Shown one piece after another: positions 1-4,192 of a DNA stretch of 5,513 nucleotides. A model generated the notes under the pieces. It was given only the letters and a program-made list of their open reading frames with translations. It was not told the origin of the DNA and did no database searches. Numbering within the stretch: the stretch's first letter is position 1; every line of letters starts with the position of its first letter. This stretch comes from Thermoleophilaceae bacterium. GTDB lineage: Bacteria; Actinomycetota; Thermoleophilia; Solirubrobacterales; Thermoleophilaceae. The DNA lies in the NCBI GenBank assembly GCA_013812485.1, contig JACCTJ010000335.1:1-5513 (forward strand), given 5' to 3'. A program made the translations under genes and the position numbers.

Positions 1-62
1 ATCCACATCTCCTCGACGGCCGAGAAGTCGTCGTCGAGAGCGGTGTCAGTGAAGTGCTGCAC
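1..62 (-). CDS. 5' end of an unidentified gene, truncated by the window edge
   Basis: On the minus strand a GTG codon (62-60) follows a near-perfect Shine-Dalgarno sequence, with GGAGG six bases upstream. The frame then stays open to the window edge and gives the acidic start MQHFTDTALDDDFSAVEEMW. Only 20 codons are visible, too few to name a family. I see no signal peptide or membrane segment in this stretch. The gene points away from the adjacent IS1182-like element, whose end lies about 34 bp upstream of the start codon. The element therefore probably separated the gene from part of its promoter while leaving the ribosome binding site intact. The gene call rests mainly on the ribosome binding site; the product is unknown. 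Confidence 0.55.
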   Translation of the reverse strand, partial: MQHFTDTALDDDFSAVEEMW

Positions 63-65
63 GGG

Positions 66-75
66 CTTCCTCCTT
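66..75 (-). promoter_or_regulatory. Strong Shine-Dalgarno sequence of the left-edge gene
   Basis: The minus strand reads AAGGAGGAAG here, and its GGAGG core ends six bases before the GTG at 62. This site decides the start of the partial gene at the left edge. It lies between that start codon and the IS1182-like element, so it survived the insertion. Confidence 0.6.
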
Positions 76-96
76 CGTCGCTTCGCCGTCCGCTAG

Positions 97-116
97 GAGC
101 TTGGGTCGCTAACGCG
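97..116 (+). repeat. Left terminal inverted repeat of the IS1182-like element
   Basis: This 20-bp stretch matches the minus strand of 1787-1806 at 16 positions. The mismatches are at repeat positions 5, 12, 13 and 18. It lies downstream of the transposase gene and is immediately preceded by CTAG. Confidence 0.7.
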
Positions 117-239
117 ACTGGGGGGAGTTGGAGGCGACGAGGGGCTGATCTGGCGGCAGTCACGCGCTGATCGACGCGGGTGGCATTGGTTCGAAGCCGT
201 TGCGAGCCGCCAGCCGGTCGGCGGGCCTTGTTGGGTCGC
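117..239. other. Noncoding 3' part of the IS1182-like element
   Basis: No convincing gene lies here, between the transposase stop and the left inverted repeat. A GC-rich hairpin with stem 207-211/220-224 and an 8-nt loop lies 15 bp downstream of the transposase stop codon on its strand. It has no T-run after it, so it is at best a weak candidate terminator. Confidence 0.4.
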
Positions 240-1727
240 TCAGCCGGCCGCCAGGAGCCCCAATCCGCCGGCCCGGTGCAGCTTGAGCAGGTTGTGGACG
301 GCGCAGTTGAAGCGCCACTGCGCCCGAGCCGCGGCCTTGCCGCGCAAGAGCAATCGACGGGCCGACTGGACGGTGTCGAGCTGACCGAACACCGGCTCGA
401 CAACCACCTTGCGCTTGGCGTAGGCGGAGCGGCCCTCGCTGGTCCTGAGCTTGCGCGCCATCCGCTGCTTGGCGGTGGCGCCCGCGGGGATTCGCCCCCG
501 CGGCGGAGGCGACTGCTCGCCGTGCTTGGGCTTGCCGGTGGCGATGTGGGGGTCGAGTCCGTGCCGCTTGGCCGCCTCGACGTTGCCCTCTGAGAAGTAG
601 CCGGCGTCGGCCAGCAGCTTGGCGTCGTCGGGGAGCTCGGCGCCTGCCTGCTCGAGGTTCTCCTGGAGCTGCTCGAGGCAGGGCTCGAGCTCCTCGGCGT
701 CGGGGGCGCGGGCGGACAGCTCGGCCGCCACCACCACCTGCGCCTCGGAGTCGACCACCGCCTGGCCGTTGAAGCACTGGTGGAAGGAGCCGTCTGAGGT
801 CTTCATGATCTTCGACTCGGGGTCGGTGAAGTTGCGCTGGTCGGTGGGCTTCGGCGCGAAGGGATCGCGGCCGCTCGGCGGGGTGCGGGGCTCACGGCCC
901 TCGGCGGCGAGGGCGCCGCGGCGGCGTCGCTCGCGCTCCGAGGCCTGTGCTTCGAGGGACTCCTTGGCCTCGCGCAGGCGCTGAAGGCGGCTCTCGCGGC
1001 TGGCCAGCTCATCGGGCAGCTCGTCGCCGCGGCGGTCGGCTCCGTAGAGCTCGTCCTCGGCGGCGTCGGTGGCGGCGGCCTCGGCGAGCAGCGCCCTGGC
1101 CTTCGCGCGAAGCTCGGCGATCTCCGCTCCGAGCTCGGATTCCTTCTTGGTCATCCGCTCGTAGCTCATCGCCTTGTGGCGGGAGGCCGAGGCGCGCAGC
1201 TTCGTGCCGTCGAGGGCGAGCCTGCCGAGCTTGACGAGGCCGGCCTCGGCGCAGAGGCGAAGCGCCTGAACGAACAGCTCGGAGAGCGCTTCGAGGTGGC
1301 GGAGGCGAAAGCGGGCGATCGAGCGGAAGTCGGGGTGCTGGCCCGAGCACAGCATCCGCACCGCGACGTCGCGGTGGGTTGAGCGCTCCAGCGCGCGCGA
1401 GGAGCAGACCCCGTTCGCGTAGCCGTAGAGCAAGAGCTTCAGCATCAGGCGTGGGTCATAGGGCGGAAAGCCGCGCTCTGACTCGTAGGAGGCATAGACC
1501 GCCGAGAGGTCGAGCGCCCCCTCGACGAGGTCCGAGACGAAATGGGCGAGATCGCCCTCGGGCACCCACTCAGACAGCACCGGCGAGAGCAGCAGAACCT
1601 GGTCGGGGTCGTAGGGGCGGAAGGCCTTCGCCTCGGCGGCGGAGGCGGCGACCGGTGCCCGCACCTCGACCTCGGGAGCCACCTCGATCAGCCTTTCCTG
1701 AGCCCCAACCACAGCCGTTATCGACAT
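240..1727 (-). CDS. IS1182-family DDE transposase
   Basis: This 495-residue protein carries out DNA strand transfer for the surrounding element. The N-terminal part (about 85-142) is the DUF772-type transposase domain, with YDPRLMLKLLLYGY and DFRSIARFR. The catalytic acidic triad is visible as D173 in LALDGTKL, D374 in LLADAGYFSE and E444 in VVVEPVFGQLD. The segment after D173, ASRHKAMSYERM, is typical of IS1182 transposases. Residues about 190-270 are rich in Glu, Arg and Ala and look like a coiled-coil insertion between the first and second catalytic aspartates. The ATG start is supported by GGGAGGG six bases upstream (1734-1740). There is no frameshift or internal stop, and the length is normal for the family. 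The gene fills most of its element, so this copy looks potentially active; activity itself cannot be read from the sequence. Confidence 0.93.
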   Translation of the reverse strand: MSITAVVGAQERLIEVAPEVEVRAPVAASAAEAKAFRPYDPDQVLLLSPVLSEWVPEGDLAHFVSDLVEGALDLSAVYASYESERGFPPYDPRLMLKLLLYGYANGVCSSRALERSTHRDVAVRMLCSGQHPDFRSIARFRLRHLEALSELFVQALRLCAEAGLVKLGRLALDGTKLRASASRHKAMSYERMTKKESELGAEIAELRAKARALLAEAAATDAAEDELYGADRRGDELPDELASRESRLQRLREAKESLEAQASERERRRRGALAAEGREPRTPPSGRDPFAPKPTDQRNFTDPESKIMKTSDGSFHQCFNGQAVVDSEAQVVVAAELSARAPDAEELEPCLEQLQENLEQAGAELPDDAKLLADAGYFSEGNVEAAKRHGLDPHIATGKPKHGEQSPPPRGRIPAGATAKQRMARKLRTSEGRSAYAKRKVVVEPVFGQLDTVQSARRLLLRGKAAARAQWRFNCAVHNLLKLHRAGGLGLLAAG

Positions 1728-1786
1728 TTCGATCCCTCCCGCTCGATTGCAGGAAACATCGTCCCGAGCAGGTCGGACGGTCAGAC

Positions 1787-1806
1787 CGGGTTACTGACCC
1801 AGGCTC
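1787..1806 (-). repeat. Right terminal inverted repeat of the IS1182-like element
   Basis: This is the partner of 97-116, with 16 of 20 positions matching in inverted orientation. It is followed on the plus strand by CTAG (1807-1810). It lies upstream of the transposase gene, whose promoter should lie between here and 1740; I cannot make out clear -35 and -10 boxes there. Confidence 0.7.
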
Positions 1807-1810
1807 CTAG

Positions 1811-1852
1811 CCGGGATTTGTCAGCACTGGTCAAGCTACCAGTCGGAACGCG
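1811..1852. promoter_or_regulatory. Remaining half of a divergent intergenic region, with a possible stranded -35 box
   Basis: If the IS1182-like element is removed, this stretch joins 63-96 to form about 76 bp between the left-edge gene (minus) and the HEPN-like gene (plus). On the minus strand TTGACC (1834-1829) resembles a -35 box. In the uninterrupted sequence, about 17 bp further on would fall at the CTAG insertion site, where a -10 box would be expected. The inference is that the insertion may have split the left gene's promoter. No clear promoter for the plus-strand gene is visible. No good -10 hexamer supports the reading, so it stays speculative. Confidence 0.2.
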
Positions 1853-2230
1853 GTGAATACGCTCGAGCGTATGGTCGTCAAGTTCCCGGCATATCGCGAC
1901 TTTGAAGCTGCGCGCATCGCTGCCAACGACGCGATGATGGCGCTACTCATTGGCGCGCGCCTCGGCGAGCATGAACTGACGACCTCCGCGGCGTCGCCCG
2001 AGACTCGGCTGCCCACGTTGTTCGGTCAGATCGAGAGCATCCAACGTGTCAATCGGACGGTGGGTGACGCAGCCCGACTCCTGGCGCGCGCCGAGGCGCA
2101 CTTGGCTGGGATGGCGATCCCGTACGCGTTGGCGGTCCACGGGGCGTTCGTTGCACTCACCGTTGAGATGATGCGCGGCGACGGCCTCGACGCTCACAGC
2201 ACTGGGTGGGACACACCGAAGGCGCGCTGA
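1853..2230 (+). CDS. Helical protein, probably the N-terminal half of a frameshifted HEPN-like gene
   Basis: This ORF encodes 125 residues that look largely alpha-helical (for example 59-85 and 86-108) with no membrane segment or signal peptide. I recognise no family from this half alone. The start is uncertain: GTG at 1853 has only a weak purine stretch (CGGAACG) before it, and ATG at 1871 is the next option. The upstream frame is closed by TAG at 1808, at the edge of the IS1182-like element. The ORF ends at TGA 2228-2230, but its last residues (about 113-125) lose the helical character. The next frame is already open from 2172 and gives more protein-like sequence leading into the HEPN motif. 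I infer that residues 1 to about 110 are the first helices of a HEPN bundle completed by the ORF at 2256-2735. It could instead be a separate small gene coupled to the next one. Confidence 0.6.
   Translation: MNTLERMVVKFPAYRDFEAARIAANDAMMALLIGARLGEHELTTSAASPETRLPTLFGQIESIQRVNRTVGDAARLLARAEAHLAGMAIPYALAVHGAFVALTVEMMRGDGLDAHSTGWDTPKAR
2172..2230 (+). other. Probable frameshift joining two halves of one gene
   Basis: The upstream frame is open to TGA 2228-2230 and the downstream frame is open from 2172, just after TGA 2169-2171, so any shift must lie between. Moving from the first to the second frame needs a +1 step (one extra base, or two lost). The G-rich stretch ACTGGGTGGGAC (2201-2212) is a likely spot for an indel. 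Read through, the downstream frame gives ADVKEIPLSVVHEYVEE, which runs smoothly into the HEPN-motif ORF. By contrast, the GTG at 2256 has no close Shine-Dalgarno sequence. The shift could be a true mutation, a sequencing error or, less likely, programmed; no strong slippery heptamer is apparent. Confidence 0.6.
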
Positions 2231-2255
2231 CGTCAAAGAGATCCCCCTCAGCGTT

Positions 2256-2735
2256 GTGCACGAGTATGTCGAGGAGCGTACCGGCCGCCTTCTACCCCGA
2301 GAGTTGCTCGAGTTATTTCACCTCAGCCGTCGCATACGGAACCGCGTCATCCATCACGGCGGACGAGTCGGCACCCTTCAGGCTCACTACCGCAACCGGT
2401 CGGCGGCGGTACGAGGCTCTTGGGAGCGTCTTGCGGGCCGACCGCTAACGGTCGATGCCTTCGGGCGGCTGGAACTAGCCGAGGGCGAGCTGATCGCAGT
2501 GCTGGCCACGTCGCATCGTCTGGCGGATGAGATCAACTCGCTCCTCATCGCGACGCTCAGCCGCCCATACTGGGCACGCACTGTCGTCGAGGACTACGCG
2601 GGGCGGGAGCCGCAGCGCTTCGCTGCACGCTCACAGCGGATGCGCCGCGTACGCGGCTACGCGCGGACGTTCTACAAGCCACTCGCCCTCACCGAGTCCG
2701 AGTTAACTCAGGCGTTGAACGCTTACCGCCCCTGA
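2256..2735 (+). CDS. HEPN-motif protein, probably the C-terminal part of a frameshifted gene
   Basis: This 159-residue ORF contains RIRNRVIHH near its start. R28-N29-x-x-x-H33 (codons 2337-2354) fits the R-[N/D/H]-x3-H catalytic motif of HEPN-fold ribonucleases, which occur in toxin-antitoxin, abortive-infection and CRISPR effector proteins. The preceding stretch, PRELLELFHLSRR, looks like the helix that normally carries this motif. A HEPN domain needs two more helices before it, and these are found only in the preceding frame (1853-2230). The annotated GTG is therefore probably not the true start. The C-terminal part has a helix around 78-105 (ATSHRLADEINSLLIATL) and a basic region around 120-135 rich in Arg. 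The last codons and stop overlap a CCCCT/AGGGG hairpin. Domain placement rests on one short motif plus helical pattern. RNase function and a defence role are inference; no MNT-type or other antitoxin gene is visible beside it. Confidence 0.6.
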   Translation: MHEYVEERTGRLLPRELLELFHLSRRIRNRVIHHGGRVGTLQAHYRNRSAAVRGSWERLAGRPLTVDAFGRLELAEGELIAVLATSHRLADEINSLLIATLSRPYWARTVVEDYAGREPQRFAARSQRMRRVRGYARTFYKPLALTESELTQALNAYRP

Positions 2736-2748
2736 AGACTGAGAGGGG
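2729..2748. terminator. Hairpin over the stop codon: terminator or tRNA anticodon-arm remnant
   Basis: A perfect 5-bp stem, CCCCT (2729-2733) with AGGGG (2744-2748), encloses a 10-nt loop and spans the TGA of the HEPN-like ORF. On the plus strand it could act as a terminator, but no T-run follows. On the minus strand it follows directly on a perfect tRNA D-arm, where an anticodon arm would be, although the loop is three bases longer than the canonical seven. Confidence 0.35.
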
Positions 2749-2773
2749 GCTCTTCCCATTGAGCTACCACCCT
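2734..2773 (-). pseudogene. tRNA 5'-half-like fragment (acceptor strand, D-arm, anticodon arm start)
   Basis: Read on the minus strand from 2773 this gives AGGGTGG as a 5' acceptor strand, TA at positions 8-9, then a textbook D-arm. The D-arm has stem GCTC (2764-2761), loop AATGGGAA and stem GAGC (2752-2749). Next comes CCCCT, a possible anticodon stem, followed by CTCAGTC, in which T then CAG could be U33 plus an anticodon. No matching T-arm or 3' acceptor strand follows; the sequence beyond is the coding region of the HEPN-like ORF on the other strand. As a conventional gene it is therefore only a 5' half. Its missing 3' half may be the fragment 3 nt upstream (see findings). Confidence 0.45.
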
Positions 2774-2776
2774 AGA

Positions 2777-2843
2777 TCGCGTGGCCGGGACTCGAACCCG
2801 GGTCTCCCCTTTCTTGGGCAGCCTCGGTTGCGAACCGCTAGGC
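2777..2843 (-). pseudogene. tRNA-like fragment with perfect T-arm and 3' acceptor strand
   Basis: On the minus strand a T-arm is clear: stem CCGGG (2801-2797), loop TTCGAGT and stem CCCGG (2789-2785). It has the invariant G53, TTC and C61, and is followed by CCACGCG and an A in the discriminator position (2777). Upstream parts do not fit a canonical tRNA. There is a six-pair hairpin, CTGCCC/GGGGAG with one mismatch (2821-2816 with 2809-2804) and loop AAGAAA. Before it lies a strong hairpin GCCT-CGGTT/AACCG-AGGC (2843-2821) in place of a D-arm. No 5' strand pairs well with CCACGCG, and CCA is not encoded. It is either a decayed tRNA gene or the 3' half of a rearranged one. Such loci are common integration sites, which would fit the mobile surroundings. 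Confidence 0.45.
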
Positions 2844-2946
2844 CTGCGCCGACTGCCTGACGACACCAACAGTATCGGATGGCCCCCTGTAGGTCAGGCG
2901 TCGCGCGATTATCCCCTTCTATGAGGTCGCGCGCTAGATTCGCCCG
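2844..2946. other. Intergenic stretch with a weak inverted repeat
   Basis: No gene is apparent here. A 7-bp inverted repeat, GCCTGAC (2855-2861) with GTCAGGC (2893-2899), encloses 31 nt, and GTCGCGCG occurs twice, near 2900 and 2927. Neither is strong enough to name. No Shine-Dalgarno sequence precedes the ATG at 2947. Confidence 0.3.
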
Positions 2947-3237
2947 ATGCGTACGGGGAGCGGGTTAACGGGGGCGGCACTCCCCCTAGCCGGCGCAGCA
3001 ATCGCCTTTTCACTTGGCTGTCCGGTCGTCGGCCTTCTTCTGCTTGGGCTCACCTTCCTCGTCGTCGCAGGAACGTTCGCTCCCCGCTTACCGGTCCTTC
3101 ACCGGCTGCCGGCAGTGGGCGCGCCTCGACCCGCGTTCGAGTTCACCCTCGACAACAGCGACGACCTTGTGGTTAAGGGCGGGCAAGCCTGTCAAGGCCG
3201 GTCGAGAATTGACCCCGTAGCGCCGGTTGAGAGTTGA
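2947..3237 (+). CDS. Small membrane protein truncated by the IS21-like element
   Basis: The ORF encodes 96 residues. Two adjacent hydrophobic segments, about 7-24 and 26-43, look like a pair of transmembrane helices. A Pro/Arg-rich linker follows, then the start of what may be a soluble domain (FEFTLDNSDDLVVKGG, 64-79). The native reading ends at Ala81. Codon 82 (TGT, 3190-3192) is the first codon of the IS21-like element, so residues 82-96 and the TGA at 3235-3237 are encoded by its terminal repeats. The original protein was therefore longer and its remainder should lie beyond the right edge. No ribosome binding site is visible before the ATG, so a leaderless start or another start is possible. 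I do not recognise the family. The disrupted copy is probably non-functional. Confidence 0.5.
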   Translation: MRTGSGLTGAALPLAGAAIAFSLGCPVVGLLLLGLTFLVVAGTFAPRLPVLHRLPAVGAPRPAFEFTLDNSDDLVVKGGQACQGRSRIDPVAPVES

Positions 3238-3241
3238 CCCC
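3198..3241 (+). repeat. Left-end tandem repeats of the IS21-like element (L1, L2)
   Basis: Two 19-bp copies lie at 3198-3216 (CCGGTCGAGAATTGACCCC) and 3223-3241 (CCGGTTGAGAGTTGACCCC). They are 25 bp apart start to start, which puts them about two and a half helical turns apart. Such multiple sites at IS21 ends are presumed transposase binding sites. L2 contains the stop codon of the interrupted membrane-protein ORF. Confidence 0.85.
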
Positions 3242-3418
3242 TGTGGCCATGCAGCGGCCGGGAGCGCAGCGAGGCGCGTAGGGCCGAGCGGAGCGAGCGG
3301 CCGCTGGCGCGATCGGCAGGGTGAGGAGTCGATTTCGGCGATTTCGGCAGCTCGGGCCCGCGATCGGCGCGCCCTGCGGCGTTCTGAGCCCCTCGATGGG
3401 GTCGCCGCGGCCGATCGG
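3242..3418. other. Noncoding 3' part of the IS21-like element
   Basis: No convincing gene lies here, between the istB stop and the left-end repeats. A perfect 9-bp inverted repeat, CAGCGGCCG (3252-3260) with CGGCCGCTG (3298-3306), encloses 37 nt of GAGCG-rich sequence; it could fold as an istB transcript end. A 9-bp unit GATTTCGGC occurs twice in direct tandem (3331-3339, 3340-3348). Confidence 0.45.
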
Positions 3419-4192
3419 TCAGGCCCTTTCGGCGGTTTGGGGGGCTGGCCGCGCGCCCAGGTCGTGGTCCTTGAGGCGGTAGCTGTCGCCCTTGAGCGAG
3501 AGGATCTCGGCGTGATGGACGAGGCGATCGATCATCGCGGCGGCGGTGGCGTCGTCACCGAAGATCTCGCCCCAGGCCGAGAACGGCTTGTTGGAGGTGA
3601 CGATCAGCGAGGCGCGCTCGTAGCGGCGTGAGACGAGCATGAACATCAGGTTCGCGGCGTGGGGGTCGAAGGGGATGTAGCCGACCTCGTCGCAGACGAG
3701 CAGCGGGTAGCGCTCGAGCCGGCGCAGCTCATCATCGAGCCGACCTTGGCGCTGGGCGTCGGCTAAGAGCGCGACCCACTCGGTGGCGGTGCGGAAGATC
3801 ACCCGCCGGCCGGCGAGGCAGGCGCGGATTCCCAGTGCGATCGCCAGGTGGCTCTTGCCGGTCCCGGGCGGTCCGAGCACGACCACGTTCTCGCGCGCGT
3901 GGAGGAAGTCGAGCTGGCCGAGGTGCTCGATCACCTGCTTCTTGACCGAGCGCTGGAAGGTGAAGTCGAACTCCTCGAGCGTCTTTCTGGCCGGAAAGCG
4001 CGCCGAGCGGATCCGGCCCTCGCCGCCGTGCGCCTCGCGCGAGGACTGCTCGGTCGAGAGCAGGGCCTCGGCGAAGCGCTCGTAGGTCCACTCCTCGGCG
4101 CGTGCCCGCTCGGCGAGCTTCGGCAGCGCCCTGGCCGCCGCCGGCGCCTTGAGCGCGCGGAATAGGTGGCTGAGTTCGCTCGTGGCGCTCAT
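3419..4192 (-). CDS. istB: IS21-family helper ATPase IstB
   Basis: This 257-residue AAA+ ATPase is the transposition helper. In IS21, IstB assembles on DNA with ATP, helps choose the target and stimulates the IstA transposase. An N-terminal IstB helper region (about 1-75) precedes the ATPase core. The core shows Walker A GPPGTGKS at 107-114, Walker B LLVCDEVGY at 164-172, a sensor-like TSNK at 199-202 and the family's DRLVHHAEIL at 222-231. Length is typical. The ATG start overlaps the istA stop as ATGA, implying translational coupling, and no separate strong ribosome binding site is seen. All key motifs are intact. Confidence 0.95.
   Translation of the reverse strand: MSATSELSHLFRALKAPAAARALPKLAERARAEEWTYERFAEALLSTEQSSREAHGGEGRIRSARFPARKTLEEFDFTFQRSVKKQVIEHLGQLDFLHARENVVVLGPPGTGKSHLAIALGIRACLAGRRVIFRTATEWVALLADAQRQGRLDDELRRLERYPLLVCDEVGYIPFDPHAANLMFMLVSRRYERASLIVTSNKPFSAWGEIFGDDATAAAMIDRLVHHAEILSLKGDSYRLKDHDLGARPAPQTAERA

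Larger units (their letters stand above)
97..1806 (-). mobile_element. IS1182-family insertion sequence, complete
   Basis: An intact IS1182-type transposase gene is bounded by imperfect inverted repeats. Reading inward, the left end starts GAGCTTGGGTCGCTAACGCG and the right end, on the minus strand, starts GAGCCTGGGTCAGTAACCCG; 16 of 20 positions agree. Immediately outside each repeat is CTAG (93-96 and 1807-1810), flanked by G at 92 and C at 1811. CTAG may be a 4-bp target duplication or the outermost part of the repeat; because it is palindromic the sequence alone cannot decide. The element is 1710 bp without CTAG and 1720 bp with the GCTAG/CTAGC edges, usual for the family. It sits between two divergent genes. 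Family assignment is firm; the exact edges are good to a few bases. Confidence 0.8.

Noticed and set aside
180..593. Plus-strand ORF of 137 codons opposite the IS1182-type transposase
   Set aside because: It lies antisense to an intact transposase with all catalytic motifs. Its composition is what GC-rich antisense frames produce, and no domain is recognisable.
1379..1856. Plus-strand ORFs running from the transposase 5' end through the right inverted repeat
   Set aside because: They are Arg/Pro-rich antisense readings of the transposase gene crossing the element end, with no ribosome binding site or family resemblance.
1943..2236. Minus-strand ORF opposite the first half of the HEPN-like gene
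   Set aside because: The plus-strand reading has better helical character and leads into the HEPN motif. The minus-strand frame shows no motif.
2206..2448. Plus-strand ORF starting at ATG 2206 in a third frame
   Set aside because: It overlaps the HEPN-motif frame. Its Ser/Thr-rich translation looks like an off-frame reading and lacks a ribosome binding site.
3227..3631. Plus-strand ORF starting in the left terminal repeat of the IS21-like element
   Set aside because: It overlaps the noncoding end and the istB 3' end in antisense, is low-complexity and has no recognisable domain.
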